A DNA stretch of 64,000 nt from Acanthochlamys bracteata (GCA_019914995.1 CM034133.1:682001-746000), one strand, 5' to 3'. Counted from the first letter of the stretch, positions 1-13,120 are shown. Made by a program: numbers and translations. Notes: generated by a model from the sequence alone, not told the origin.

Positions 1-269
1 TTGGAATTCAATTTGAAATTGACATTTGTCGTAATTTTTTTATTTTGATAGTCGTAGATAAAGATGATAAAAGCAAAAATGGAGATGAGGATGAATATCT
101 ACATGCAAGTGAAGATGAAAACAGTGCTGATGGAGAATTAGCTATAAATTTAGAGTAGTTATTACTATTTTGACATTTTTGGATAAGCACTTAAATGTTG
201 TACTCAATATTCTTACATTGTACATCTTTACATGAATTTGAAAGTGCTTACGACAAGTAGCAAAGGGCA

Positions 270-900
270 GTATAAAAAACAGTGAACAAGGACAGTAAAA
301 AAAAAAAGGAAAAAAACAGTGAGAAAAATAGTGTAAAGAGGGCATTGAAAAAAAATTTGACAAAAATTAATCTTTCTATTAAAAGCAAGAAATAGCAAAA
401 TAATAGTGCAAAAAGGATACTAAAAAAAAAAACTCTTCTCTATTAACAGCAAAAAATAGTAAAATAAGAAAAAATAGTGCAAAAATGACACTGAAAAAAA
501 AATTGCTAAAAAATTTTAATTTTTACTGTTCACAAGCAAAAATAAAATTTTTTACTGTTCACTGTAAAATATAGTGAAAAAAAAAAAACAGTATCAAAAG
601 GACATTAAAAAAAAAACTGTTAAAAAAATTTAATTTTCACTGTTCACAGCAAAAATAAATTTTTTTACTATTTACTATAAAATATATTGACAACAAAAAG
701 AAACCGTATAAAAAGGACACCGAAAAAAGAAATAAAAATTTTAATATTTACTGTTCACTGTAAAATATAGTAAAAAAATAGTCAAAAAATTGATTTATGA
801 TGGCTGTAGAGGAAAAAAATAAAAATAAAAAACAAAAATAATAATTTTACTGTTCATAATAAGAAATACAAAAGAGCAGTGAAAGAACATTAAAAAAGAA
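270..900. repeat. Degenerate tandem A/T-rich repeat with ACTGTTCAC core
   Basis: Units of roughly 100-120 bp recur four or five times. Each carries a phrase like ACTGTTCACTGTAAAATATAGT, then an A-run, a GGACA(C/T)TRAAAAAA phrase and TTTAATTTTYACTGTTCAC. Clear copies lie near 480-590, 590-700 and 700-790, and a more decayed one near 270-420. No open frame of note runs through it. It could be a minisatellite or the internal repeats of a decayed element. The repeat nature is seen directly; its origin is unknown. Confidence 0.6.
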
Positions 901-929
901 CAACAAAAAAATAATATGAAAAATACTCA

Positions 930-1150
930 TTTGTTGACAATTCACCTTCCAACATACTAGTACTTACATTCATATTCCATTTACTACATTCACATCCATT
1001 CACAAATGTTGACATTCGCATTCATTCGCATTCCACTCGGAAATATTTACATCGCATTCCATTCACAAATATTGACAATTATTCATTTGCATTCCATTCA
1101 CAAACATTAACAATCACATGTATTCACATTCCAATAACTTCTTCCGTATT
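930..1150. repeat. Short imperfect repeats of a CATTCCATTCACAAATATTGACA type
   Basis: A phrase of about 30-40 bp built from ATTC(A/G)CATTCCATTCACAAA and a following (T)GACAAT recurs about five or six times with drift. It follows directly on the ACTGTTCAC repeat array. No coding potential is seen. Confidence 0.55.
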
Positions 1151-1199
1151 TTACAAAAGACATTCGTATTATAAATGTTATCGAATCTACATATAATGT

Positions 1200-2760
1200 A
1201 AGTACATGAAACTTAAATATTAATCTCATCCAAGTCTCAACAACAAGACTGATGAGGTCTAGAATGAATCTAAAACAATCTAAGTCCCAAATTGCTGTCT
1301 TACATATGGACCTGTTTGGCCATTCAAACTATGCCCAGAAAACAAACATTTAACATTCCAGTAAAGTTTACATCAGCCAACAAAGAAGTTCTGCATCAGT
1401 CTTGTCTTTACAGCAACACATCAGCATCTGCAAAATAGAACAACACAGCAGCAACCTGCAATAACATCTCAAATTTCTGTTGCTCTTGTTGAAGTTCTGC
1501 AATAGTGACAACTTGCAAAACAAAATCAGCATCAAATAAAAAAGATTTCATCAGGTCACATGCCATCATCAGACAAACTATCGTTCAATTTCCAAACACA
1601 AAACTATTATACTGAACAAATTTCCAAGCCCTTCTTTGTGAAAACAGTCTAATCTTTGTATCACCCTGCAGTATAACAAGCGCCAACAAGTTCAAGAGAG
1701 AAAATAAATCAAACAAAAATTTTTAAACAGCAAAACATTTAATCAGAATACAAAAGACTGAAAGGTACATAAGGCTCTTTTCAAGAAATTATTGTATATG
1801 CGGTTCTTTCTGTTGTCTCTTGCTGTATTCCAAGCAAGTTCCAAACCTACCAGTCTATTAAAACACATAAGAAAAATGAAACCAAAGAACATCCGTAGGC
1901 ATGAAATTGCTGTAATGCATAACTATTGAAACCAGTATTGCTTCGTTCATTCATAAGTGTAATGAACATCACTCGGAGAGCTCATCATCATCATCAAAAC
2001 GTGTAGGTATTCAACTGCACCCACAATTCACATTCAAATCACCACAACAGCAACTTGAAGCCAAATTTACAATTCTCATTCACATTCAAGTCGTCGGATC
2101 ACTTGACAAATTTTGAATTTCACTTCAAATTCATCACACAATTCAAATATTTAGCAAATAAATACACAAATTATAAGGAAAACAGAACGAAAAAAACACA
2201 TCATTCGGCGCCGATTAAATCGGGAAAACACACCACTCCACCCATTTGAAAAAACTCACATATTTTCCACCGAAAATAATTCAATTTGAAAAATTCGAAT
2301 ACGTACATAATCCGAGGAAAAACAAATACAAAAGTTCAATATTTGTAAACAAATTTGCCGGTGAGTTCTTACTCGAATCCACACAAAAACGAAAACAAAA
2401 TGGGAAATAGAAATTAGAGAAAACATAAAGAGAGAAATAATAAGAAAGATCTCCACTGGAGAGAACAGAAAGAATGAGAGAGAGAGGAATTTCGCGGCGG
2501 GCTACTCGGATCGCCGGCGGGAACGGAGAGAGCTCTCGGGTGGGAGGAAAAAAAAGAAAGAAAGAATGGAAGCGTAAATAATGAGAAAGCGGGTCGAGCT
2601 GTTGAAGGGAGCAAATGGCGGTCTTTGCTTCGCACAAAGGGAGATCTGCTTTCTACGGAGAAGGCGAGAAGAAGAGAAGAAGAAGAGAAGACGCGTGAGC
2701 TCAAGGGATGAATTGACCAGGCTGCCCTTCCCTGCCATTCTCCAGCGCGTTTGAGCACTT
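1200..2760. other. No gene recognised; GA/CT-rich tract near 2450-2700
   Basis: The 1200-2050 part is ordinary mixed-composition spacer. The 2400-2700 part is purine-rich on the plus strand (many GAGAGA and GAAGAA runs) and more G/C-rich than its surroundings, like a 5' leader or promoter of a gene read leftward. Open frames on the minus strand here are low-complexity (Ser/Phe/Leu-rich) and match no family I know. A minus-strand stretch near 1395-1540 reads as a short Gln/Glu-rich frame but has no clear exon partners. Confidence 0.3.
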
Positions 2761-2843
2761 AGTTTCTGGCCGTCGGATCAAGCGATCCGACGGTCCAAAG
2801 TTAATGTGCACTTAAACACAATGTACACGTATATATATATATA

Positions 2844-3194
2844 GGGTAGGATAAAGACACATGGTGTCTTTATAGTCATATGGTATATATGCCGGTCAAA
2901 TGTAACCGACGAGATCTTCAAATCTAATCTCCACCGTTGAATATGGAGAACCATGAGTTGAAAATATATTATTAAAGTTTCAACTCAATCGGAATACGAA
3001 TCGACCTCCATCGAAGCTCTTGATCAAAATGACACGAAAACAAAATATATAAATTTTGTCAATTTTAACTTTATATATGTATATTTATTTATATATTATT
3101 ATAAATTTTCATTTTTAATGGTGGAGATTAAATTTGAATATTTCGCCGGCCACTTTTGGCCGGCATGTGCATCATATACTTATAAAGACTCTAC
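2844..3194. mobile_element. Foldback MITE-like element, copy 1
   Basis: The two halves are imperfect inverted copies. The left arm (TCTTTATAGTCATATGG, then ATGCCGGTCAAA, then TCAAATCTAATCTCCACCGTT) matches the reverse complement of the right arm (TCTTTATAAGTATATGA, ATGCCGGCCAAA, TCAAATTTAATCTCCACCATT). The element lies between two (TA)n tracts. The internal phrase AATCTCCACCGTTGAATA is shared with the element at 15373-15735, so both belong to one family. No transposase is encoded, so it would be non-autonomous. Confidence 0.65.
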
Positions 3195-3225
<31 letters not shown>

Positions 3226-3424
3226 TTTTATAAAATTTTATTAAAAAATAAAAATTTGAGAGAAACGATTTTTAATTTTATTAGATAATTAAAGATATAA
3301 AAAAAATAGTTTTTTAATATATTTTTATATAAAAAATTATTTTAAAAATTAAAAAATATAAAAAAATTACGTAATAAAAATTTATTTTTTAGTATAAAAA
3401 CTTTATTTTAAAAATAATTTCATA

Positions 3425-4750
3425 TGCTGGTGTGTTTGGAATTACTTATGAAACAAAATTTTTTTAAAATTGAAAATATTTTTATCTATTTTAAAAGACG
3501 AGTTTTATTTTTTTTAATTCTAAAATAATAATAAAAATATCTAATAGAAAGATCTAATTACGTAAAATTTTTCTACACTTTCTAAATTTTTTAATATTTA
3601 TAAAATATATATTAAAAAATATATAATTAAAAATTAAAAAAATATATATTAAAAAAAAGCTAAACCGAACGCCTCATTAATCTATTCCAGCAACGCTGTC
3701 CCTGGAAAGAACGGCTGCCAACTTGCAGAAAAATCTCACCTTTAATTTGATGATTTCTTCTACTTCTAAAATTTTGAGAATGGACCAGGAATTTATTTGA
3801 CCCACTGACTAATAATGTGAGTTTATATTTGATTATAACCTTAAAAACTTCTTCAGATATTCTGCTAAGAAAGTGACATATTGAAATTTCATTTTCATTA
3901 AAAAAGAAGTGATGTATGAACATTGAAAATGCAATGAATTATTTGTCTTTGTAGTTTGATGATTGTTGATAAATCATAAATAAATAAGCTCAATTATGTA
4001 GATACATGAACCCCAACTTATGATTGCGGGAGTATTTGAGAATATTTATAAAATAATTTTTTTTCAATAAAAAATATTTTTATTTATTTTTTAAATAAAT
4101 TTAATTTTTTATTTAAATAAAATAAAAAATTTTATTATTTAGAACTTTTTTATATTTTCTAAATTTTTAAATAATTATAAAATATTTATTAAAAAATATA
4201 AATTAAAAATTGAAAAAGAGCGTTTCTAAAACGCAATTCCAACCGCATCCCGCGACATTTCAATTTTTTGTTTTTGTTCAATTAGGTATGATAAAACATT
4301 ATATATCACTAATTTAGCTAACTTGAAATATTTATATTTTTCCTCTGATTTGTTCAACTGCTAGTCTTGTTTAGCATGCAGCTGATGCTAAGACATTACA
4401 CCGCAATGTTCATTTCCTCTGATCAGTTAAAACAAAGCTTTTTCACGTGCTTTCTTCATTTCTATTTCTTCCCTCTTTTCCCTCCGGAAGCGGAAACATA
4501 GAGGGCGGTTGGGATTATTTATAAAATGAAAATTTTTTAAATAAAAAATATTTTTATATTTTTTAAAAAATAAGTTTTATTTTTTTATTTTTAAAAAAAT
4601 AATTAAAATATATAATAAAAAAATTTCACTTTATAGAATTTTTTATATTTTTTAAAATTTTAAATAAATTTTTTATATACTTATAAAATATATATTAAAA
4701 ATATATAATTAAAAAATAATTTTTTATAAACTGCCTCAAACGCACCCATA
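3425..4750. repeat. Cluster of A/T-rich MITE-like repeats (family B)
   Basis: Three related A/T-rich units lie at about 3425-3675, 4030-4240 and 4502-4748. Each starts with a phrase like GTTTGGGAATTATTTATAAAA and ends with TTTTATAAACTGCCTCAAACGC or a variant, so the ends are roughly inverted. The centre is homopolymer-like A/T with TATTAAAAAATATA. Further copies occur to the right of 50 kb. No coding sequence is present. Confidence 0.5.
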
Positions 4751-5513
4751 AGAGGTTAACTCTTTGGCCACCATGTCTGTGAAGGAAGGAGAATTATCAA
4801 GCAAACCTACGTGATTCAATACCAGAAATTTGTCTGGAAATTGAGTTGGACAGCAACAGATGAATTTCTTTCAGGGGAGACACATAGAAGCCACCAGATT
4901 GCCATGAACTGTATAACTCAGCTCACAATCGCCTTTATCTTGAAACAACCTAACACACAGTTATGCTGAATTCACACGTGATAGAAATTCATCAAGTGGT
5001 GAGTATTGGGCTTTTATTGGACTTAAGTTTTTCTGCCCACGAAATAAGGTCAGCCCGAACTCCAGGCCTGCTCACTAACTAAACAACTATTCGACAGAAA
5101 CAGTTTCTCAGTTTGGGATTCTTCAGAAGGAGAAGAGAACTTCTGGATCAACGCCGGCTGCAGTCCGATTGCCCCCGTTTGATTCTCTCTCTGGTATATA
5201 TTTCTCTCTGAAATATTTCGTTTCGATATGATGATATTTGATTCAAGGTTTTGATTTTGTTTGATAGAGCTGGGTTTCATTATCATATTTGGTTTTCGAT
5301 AGAAAATTTTTTTTTCTGTAATTTTCGTTGTTAATTCTACATTCCATGCCAGAAATGTGAAAATTTCTAACGAAATTTCACTTCAGATTCACTCGTTACG
5401 GTCATATGGGGAGCAATGTTCTTAGTTGGTGCTTTTTTTTATTGTTATCGTTTTATTTTTCAGTTGCCGCATTGGTGCAAGGCAGACAAGAATTTGTTGA
5501 AGTTTATTGTTAT

Positions 5514-6957
5514 ATGATGTTGCTTCGACGAGTAAACTTAAGGAGTTCTGCAGGACGGATGTTTCTCTCAGGGAGCAGCTACGACAGTTTAATCCAAGAG
5601 CTTAATAGGGTAAGACATGCTTCACTTATCCGTCTCTACTTCCACAATCCTTACAATATAGGATAACCCTGCTCGGTACTCTTTCTGGAATATGGGCCGT
5701 GTGACTATCCTGGAATTCAAACTATGCAATTCAAAGATTTTTATTGTGCAAATGGTCGTAGCTGAATATAGAGAAACTCATCGGTTGCATTTAATGGGCA
5801 AGCAAATGTCAGTAGATGAGGTTTCTATTTGGCAAGACATCTATGCAGTGTAGTTTACTGGACAAGTATGATCATTACCAGCTGCTCCAACAAACTAGGT
5901 GTGGATGGTATGGTAGAAACTGCATTCATGCTTACTATATTTTTTTCTTCAAATACTTGGCCCTTCGGCTTTGTTCATTAGCGATTGATTTGGAACTCCT
6001 TTGACAAGATTATCTAGTTGGGTCTAGAGTACTTAGTTTTGCATAAGGTTACCTTTTTGGTAATTGATGCGTCAGGTAGTATTTCTTGACCATAGTTGAT
6101 AGCTTGTCTGAACTTGGTTTAAGCTTCTCATAAACCATGCTGGAGGTGATTTAAATTTGTGCAGTACCCACGTTGATACTTGTAGTTATAGTAAATCTGG
6201 CACCTTGTTCATAAGCTAACCAGTGCTTGCCAAACAGGTGGACATATACTAATTTGTGATCTCCATAAGTATCTCCTTTTTTCATCACATGAAATCATTA
6301 TGTTCCTGATCTGGGTTTATGCTAAAACTGTGTCGCTACTCATGCTTCAAATATTTACAGGAGATGGAGTCGGTTTTTGGTGAACCTCCAGCAACTGGAA
6401 TCAATTCATCACCCACAAGTTTAACCAAGTCAAGGCTGACTGCTGAAAGAAAATTTGATGCTCCTGTATCTTATGAAAGTCAACAAGGTTTGTCACATGT
6501 CGACAATACTGGATCCACCCGGATGGTTGATGTCTCCTCAAAAGAAGACAGCAAGCGAGTAGCTGTAGCTGGCTGTAGAGTTCTTCTAGGCAAAAAGGCT
6601 TACGATCTAGTTGCTGCAAACCAGATAGCTAAAGGTGATGTGCTAAACGTAGCAAAAATTGCTGGAATCACTGCAGCCAAGCAGACCAGCAGCCTCATCC
6701 CGTTGTGCCACAATATCGGTCTCACCCACGTTTGTGTGGACCTATCGCTTTGTGAGAAGGATTTCAGTGTGGATATCGAAGGGGAAGTCTCTACAACAGG
6801 CAAGACAGGTGTTGAAATGGAAGCAATGACTGCAGCATCAGTCGCAGGTCTGACCGTCTACGACATGTGCAAAGCTGTAGCAAAGGATATCTCAATAACT
6901 GACATCCATCTCAAGTACAAGAGTGGTGGAAAGAGCGGAACCTGGTTTAAGAATTAG
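5514..6957 (+). CDS. CNX3: Cyclic pyranopterin monophosphate synthase (MoaC family, CNX3)
   Basis: Second half of the first step of molybdenum cofactor synthesis, making cyclic pyranopterin monophosphate in the mitochondrial matrix after CNX2. Two exons join in phase: 5514-5609 and 6361-6957, with a GT-AG intron of 751 bp; the product is about 230 residues. Exon 1 gives a short Arg- and Ser-rich presequence fitting mitochondrial import. Exon 2 carries the MoaC core: HVDNTGSTRMVDVS, IPLCHNIGLTHV, TGKTGVEMEAMTA and YDMCKAV. I chose the tandem ATGs at 5514/5517. An in-frame ATG at 5406 would add a hydrophobic signal-like leader that does not fit the family. The family is certain; the exact start is less so. 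Confidence 0.9.
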
Positions 6958-9900
6958 CCAGACTGCCAGTGTGGCGAATGACTAAAAGTTGTTCTTGTGG
7001 ATGAATTTGAGCTAAAAACCGACTTTATGGAAGGTAACAAATCAGAGCTACGATGTTCTTTCTTGATTCTTGACGAACCACAGAGTAGAACGAGGAGATG
7101 AACAATGAAATGGTGTGAATTGAAGCTGCTGTTAACTTGCAAGTAGAGATGTAAAAGCATGATTATTATCTTAATTCTTAGAAGTACGCGAAATGGCCTG
7201 AGTTGGCCTAAGATGGTTTGTCAGTTAGCAATTAGCAAAGGCTGAGAGCACGCAAACGAAACGTGCTGAGGTCACGGGTGACGACGGAGGGCGCGGTAGG
7301 CGAGTGAGATCAAGGCCAGCTCAGAGTGGCTGCGGCATCGACTGAGGATCTTGACCTTGAAAATCAGTCAAATAAATGAAATTTATTCTTTGGTGGGTCG
7401 GGAAGTGGAAAACACGAAAACAAAAATTGTTATACAAATACGGCAAACTTTGGTCTGGTTGTTTGTTTTGGACCTTGATCTTCCCAACACCGTCATCCGG
7501 TCTTCATTTTCTTATAAAATAATCAAATCCATGTTCTTCAGAAGAAAAAAATAAAACATTTTCGAAATTAGATTATGTACTGTTAAGAGTTGTCCTTTCT
7601 TGAAATATACGCTTCTAAATTATGAGTTTGTTTGAAAGATGTATTTTATTTCAGATGCTTGTATTATTATTTTTTTGTCTTGAAGAAATAGTAGATCAAT
7701 CGATTTATTATAACATAGATATGCATATCATTAGCTACACAATTAGAGCATTTATTCCGCATGTCTTAATAGCTTCTGCCAATAAAAAAGCAACAACGTT
7801 TGGAGGGAAAAACTAGTTAAACATGCTCCACGTTTTTCATTAATGCTTTAATTTAGCTTAAGATCCTGTTTTCCTTCTCTTTTTTTTTTTGGTTTTACGA
7901 GTTAAAAATTAGAATTAGGTGATATCCTAATTAATCACGTGCTCACCTGCTAATCCCTAAAATAAGAAAAGGGTAATTATAGGTGGGTTTAATAAGTCTT
8001 ATGAGTGTGACAAATATCGTTATCAAAAGAACGTGATTACTTATTTTCCATGAACTATCACGATTCACTTTATCTGACTAATTTTTACGAAATTTGTAAG
8101 ATTTAAAAGGAAATGTTAGCACGAAAGTCAATGTTATTGTCAGATCGAAGTCAGTGTCACAAATTAAGTGGATTTTACTTTAAAACCTTATCTAATTACA
8201 TATCATTAGCTAGTTAATTAGATGAAATTTACATATGTTAAAAATCTAACACGAGACTCAACGTAGTCGACATCTACAGCGACAGCAACACTCGGAAAAC
8301 TTACTTGCGTGCTTGTTTTGCCTGTGCCGACATGAACATTTGTCGGAAAAACTTCAAATCATTAAAATTCAAGCAGCCGGAAAAAAAAACTTATCTGAAA
8401 TTTCTAGTGGCATTTTCTTTTGTCTTTGTTGAAGAACATTCGATTTTGTTTTCTCGCAAAAGATTTTGTCGTTTAGTTTCGCGTCAAAGTTATTTTCCTC
8501 AAAAAAAAAAAAAAAAAAATTCAAGACTACTGAAAAATAACGTCTTCCGGATGAACGTTGAATCTAGTAGTGAAGCGGCCATCTAATAATTCTTTTCTAG
8601 TCATGTACACATGTGTTGACCTTGACTTTCTTAAAATATTTTTTAAAAACGTTACTTACATGAACGTGATTAGAATATTCACTCATATGATAGAAGTTAC
8701 TAAATATAAATTTATAAAAATAAATATAAAAAGTTATTAAAAATAATTTTTTATAAGAATAATTTATTTTGATAACTAAATTTGCTTTAAGTGTTTGTCG
8801 TTGATTGCTGAGTTTGTTTCGTAATTTGATTACAAGTTAGACCCCACTTTGAATTCCATCCTATTGTTGAAAAAATGAAAAAAATAAAAGAAAATTTTTA
8901 ACATTCAAAAAGGAATGGCTGCCGGTGATGAAGCATCGAAGTAATAATAATTCGTGTTTTGAAGTATGACCAATGTAAAATTAGAGTTTATTTAGAAGTG
9001 CGTTTTAATTAAGCAAAATTTATTCTTTATTAGATTCTAGATTCAAATTTATTTTTTATTTTAGAAATTATTTGATAGTGTTTTTGAAAAAAAATTAAAA
9101 TAAAAATATCTTGATAGTGTTTTAAAAAATATCTTGTTTTAACTAAAAAAATATATTTTATAAAATAAAAATTTTTGTATATTTTTTTAAATTAAATAAA
9201 AATTTTTTAAAAAATCTAATATAAAAAATAATTTCAAAATCACCTCATTTTATTTTGAACTTAAGTTATCCACTTCTATTTACTTGTTATCAGCTCAACT
9301 TTATAGACCTCATGAAATTTGATTCTTATGGATTAAAACAAAAGGAAAAGCATTCTTTGATTCTACACCAACATTAGTTTTATTATTTATGCTAGTAGAT
9401 TTATTTTGGCTTTGCATAAGAAGATAATCTATAGTGTTCAAAAGTAGTCAATTTTTTCGATTCTTCTTTGCTAGTGTCCCATTACCCTTCACTTTATTAA
9501 AATGTATTTTAAACACACATAATTTTATTTTTTTATTAAAATTTAAATTTAAATAGTTTATATATTTTCATTATATAATAAATTTAAAATTTATTTTTAA
9601 ATATGAAATTTTAGTTCTAATATTTTTATTTACACACTTTTAAATATAATTATATTTTTTAATTTTTAACATATTTTTAAAATTTATTGAAATATAAATA
9701 CTAAACTCAATTTTTATTTTATTTTTTAAAATTATTTTTTACTTTTATTTTGACGGAATCAATACGAACATTTAAAATATTCTTTAGACTCTATAAAATG
9801 TTATCAAAGAATCCTATTTAATAATTTAAAAAACAAATCTACATGTTCATCCAAATCTTTTTGACTTAAAAAAATAAAACTTTTAAGAAAATAAAGCTAT

Positions 9901-10380
9901 TATTTTCTATAACTATAAACTCCAGCTGCCATGAAGGCACTACAACCAACAAACACGTTTTCCATAAATAAGCATATCTAATAATTTGGGAGATGAAGCA
10001 AGCTAACATATAGTTAAAAAGGGTTAACATCATTTCTTTATTTTCCCAAAATAATTTATTCAAAAAAGAACTAAAAATGTTATACTCAACGCCAATGTAA
10101 TTGCTGTAGTTTTTGCAGCTGAAAAGTAAATTAAATATTTCTTAATAAAATAAGTAAATTATAAAGCAAATAAATGTACTTTATAAATTTTAAATATTCA
10201 AAATTTAATATTTTCGTCAAAATTAAAATTCAAAATATTCATATATTTTGAATATAAATTAATTCAAAATTATACTTTAATTATTATATTATATTCAAAT
10301 AAAAAATTCATTCTAATTTACTTTAAAAAATAATTAAAATATAAAATTTAATTTATAACATTTATTCTGTAATAAATTCT
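6958..10380. other. Spacer without recognised gene
   Basis: After the CNX3 3' region there is a G/C-richer patch at about 7230-7350, then A/T-rich spacer. A run of about 19 A residues lies near 8500-8519. A/T-rich repeat sequence occurs at about 9020-9250 (family B-like) and 9499-9790 (family A). Short open frames in this stretch are low-complexity and show no domain. Confidence 0.5.
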
Positions 10381-10390
10381 TAATATAAAA

Positions 10391-10500
10391 AATATATATA
10401 AATATAGAAGGAAGACAAGTCAAGGAAAAACTCTTGTCTTTTTATTTTCTTATTTGTATAGAAAAAAGAAAAAAATTAAAAGCATGCAGGTCTTTTGACT
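10391..10500 (+). promoter_or_regulatory. Promoter of the WRKY gene: TATA-like tract and two W-box cores
   Basis: A TATATAAATA tract lies near 10392-10403. A TTGACT W-box is at 10495-10500, and the same site in reverse (AGTCAA) at 10418-10423. TTGAC(C/T) is the known WRKY binding site, and group IIa WRKY genes are known to regulate themselves and each other. The transcription start is not determined, so these sites could be in the promoter or the leader. Confidence 0.45.
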
Positions 10501-10651
10501 TTCTATTTCGTTCATCCAGCCGACCTCTCTCCTTCTTCTCATCTTCATTCCACACTACATATACATTCAAACCACTCACCAAAATTCTTCAAAAATATCT
10601 TCAGTATTCCTGAATCCTTCGGTTTTTCAAACACCTTAACTTAATTCGTCA

Positions 10652-11885
10652 ATGTTCATGGAGCACTCGACAACGTCCTTTGAAGTCGATCTCTCTTCGC
10701 TTAGTCTTGACCTCAGCGTCGGTCCAGTTCGATACTCGCCGGAACCTCAGCTGCTCGTCAAGCCTGAAGTATCTTCCATTTCAAAAAATGTTAAACTTGA
10801 AGTCTTGATTCCGAGAAAAGAGGTGGGCGAGCTAATTTTCCTTTTTCATACAAGTTCTTGAACTTAATTCCAGATCTAGCTCTGATTGTATATAGAAATT
10901 CATTGGTATATAACACAGGTAGAGTTGGAGGCAGAGCTGCATAGAATGACCGAAGAAAATAAGAGGTTGAACGATATGCTTGGTGCTGTTTGCGAGAACT
11001 ACAGCAAGCTCCGGAACCAAGTGATGGAATTCATGAGCCAACAACAGAAGCAGCCACAACTAGCTACTGATGATCATGAGAACAGAAGTTCGTTATCTCC
11101 ACCGTCGACGACAAAGAAGCGAAAGAGCATCGAGACCGCGGAGTCTATCAGCCAGAACGGAGCTACGGACAACGACGCGAAGAATAATTACAACAATCAG
11201 TTGGAGATGAGCAATTTGAGCGAAGGCGATTCGTGCAAACGGATAAAGGAAGCCGATTTGAAGACCATGGTTTCGAAGATCTACGTTAGAAGCGATCCAT
11301 CGGATTCAAGCTTGGTCGTCAAAGATGGTTATCAATGGAGGAAGTACGGGCAGAAGGTCACCAAAGATAATCCTTGTCCTAGAGCTTACTTCAGGTGTTC
11401 GTTCGCGCCGGTTTGCCCTGTCAAGAAAAAGGTACTCAAGAATTAACTCTTTTACTCGAAAAAACGTTCGATTGTTTTTCAAATTTTGTTACATGAAATA
11501 ATGGTTGAAGTTTGAATTGTTACAGGTGCAAAGATGCGCAGATGATTTATCGGTTCTAGTAGCAACTTATGAGGGTGAGCATAACCATAGCCCGGCGATC
11601 AACGGAGGAAATCAACCGGCAAACAAGAATTTATTGTCGAGGCATGCTTCAACTGTTGACGGAACTGTAGTTCAGCAACGCGAAGTAAAGGCAGTTACAG
11701 CAGTTGATAACAATGTAGAACAGACGAAGAAAATTTACAGAGCTGATGAGTTGCAGTCGTCTCCTGAGTTTCAGCGGCAATTGGTCGAACAGATGGCGGC
11801 TTCGTTGACGCAGAATCCGGTGTTCACTGCGGCACTTGCATCGGCGATTTCCGGAAAATTTCTTCAATTTCCAGATAGAAGTTGA
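10652..11885 (+). CDS. WRKY40: Group IIa WRKY transcription factor (WRKY18/40/60 type)
   Basis: Nuclear DNA-binding regulator that binds W-boxes in defence and abscisic-acid signalling. Three exons join in phase: 10652-10822, 10919-11431 and 11526-11885, giving about 347 residues. Seen in order: an N-terminal LSLDLSVG motif; a leucine-zipper-like coiled coil at about residues 58-95; a basic KKRK nuclear signal near 123; WRKYGQK at 197-203; and a C2H2 zinc finger with Cys217, Cys223, His247 and His249 (C-X5-C-X23-H-X-H). The second intron falls just before Val-Gln-Arg, the V-type position of groups IIa and IIb. The C-terminal [19 protein letters not shown] block is typical of the WRKY40 clade. 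Which of the WRKY18/40/60 group is the true counterpart needs a tree. Confidence 0.93.
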
Positions 11886-12511
11886 TTGATCATTAGCTAC
11901 AGTCACCAAAATCTCACTCCAATTAAAAAAATGTTCAAAAATTTCTGCTTTTATGTTTATTTCTTCATTGCTTTGCTGCCACTCTAGGAAGAGTGAACTT
12001 GAAGGACTTGACAATTTCAAGAACCAGATCTTCATTATTTTCGGCTTAGCCCAATTACGGCCCAGGTTAATTTTTTCTTTTACCTTTACGAAACTTAAAT
12101 TTCTTAACATTGGTCAACTCGGTTATAAACTTATTGTACATAATTCGAGATGAAACATATTGTATATTAATTAATATCAAAACAGGAAGAATAGAAAAAC
12201 CTTTCATTTTTCATGCCAAACTTTTTCTCTTAACCTTTTCTAATAACAGATAAAATTAAAAAAATTCGTTTTTTCCTATTTGGAAGTGGTCCATTATTAT
12301 CACCGACCACTATTCTTTTGCTCATTTTTGGTAAAATTTTATTAAAAATGAGTTACTAAAAGTTAAGTTATTAAAACGAAAATTACGTGAATAATAATTT
12401 GTGAAAATAGTTAAATTACAAGTAAAATTTTATGTTATTTGATTTGGTACAACTAAAATTTACTTGTGATTTTTTCAAACTTTAGAAGGAACATGTTCCT
12501 CTTCGGTGTAG

Positions 12512-13120
12512 CATAAATTTAAAACTCGGCCCGGACCGGCCGGGTCAGACCGGAAACCGGCGACTCTGCATGAATTTCGGGTCGAGTTAATATAAAACCG
12601 GATCGCGCAATTGATCCGGTAAGACCCGGGTCGACCCGATTTTAGTATTTAAAAAAATATATTTATTTAAAATAGAAAAGTACTTTTATTAGCACTCTAA
12701 AATGTGCACTTTATCGGATACTCTTCCATTACTAATTTATTTTCTTATTTTTTATATTTTATTATAAATTAATAAATAAAAAAAATATAGTATAGATAAT
12801 TTATTTTTTGTAATACATAAAATATAGAAATTTTACTATATGTTAGACTTTTTGATAATTGTTCTAAGTACTGTAGCTAAATATATATATATATACATAA
12901 TTTTAAAAATATATTTAATATTTTTCATATATAATTATTTTTGTAATTTTTTAATAATTGCTATTGAAAATACTATATAATACATATAATTATATTTATA
13001 TATTAATATTTATTTAATAAATTTAATTTGATCTAGTGGATCGATCTGATGACCTATCCGATTATCCGATGATCCGGTAATTTTTTCGGATCATACACCG
13101 GATTGGATTTTAAAACTATG
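12512..13120. mobile_element. hAT-type non-autonomous element with 8-bp target duplication
   Basis: The left end begins CATAAATTTAAAACTCGG and the right end, read inward, begins CATAGTTTTAAAATCC, so the termini are imperfect inverted repeats. Flanking bases are CGGTGTAG (12504-12511) and CGTTGTAG (13121-13128), an 8-bp duplication with one mismatch, as expected for hAT elements. Both ends are rich in CCGG/CCGGGTC phrases (12525-12640 and 13060-13110) and the middle is A/T-rich. At 609 bp with no transposase it would need one in trans. The class is inferred from duplication length and ends. Confidence 0.65.

Noticed and set aside
3-158. Plus-strand open frame from the window edge with an acidic end (DKDDKSKNGDEDEYLHASED)
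   Set aside because: It has no start in the window, no domain and no upstream context; it may be the last exon of a gene to the left or chance.
2281-2758. Overlapping minus-strand frames of 78-118 residues
   Set aside because: Ser/Phe/Leu-rich products of a GA-rich tract in three frames at once, with no family features.
5406-5513. Upstream in-frame ATG giving CNX3 a hydrophobic leader
   Set aside because: A secretory-type leader does not fit a mitochondrial MoaC protein; the ATGs at 5514/5517 give a proper presequence.
8499-8519. Long A run as the tail of a retroposed gene or SINE
   Set aside because: No target duplication or recognisable body upstream.
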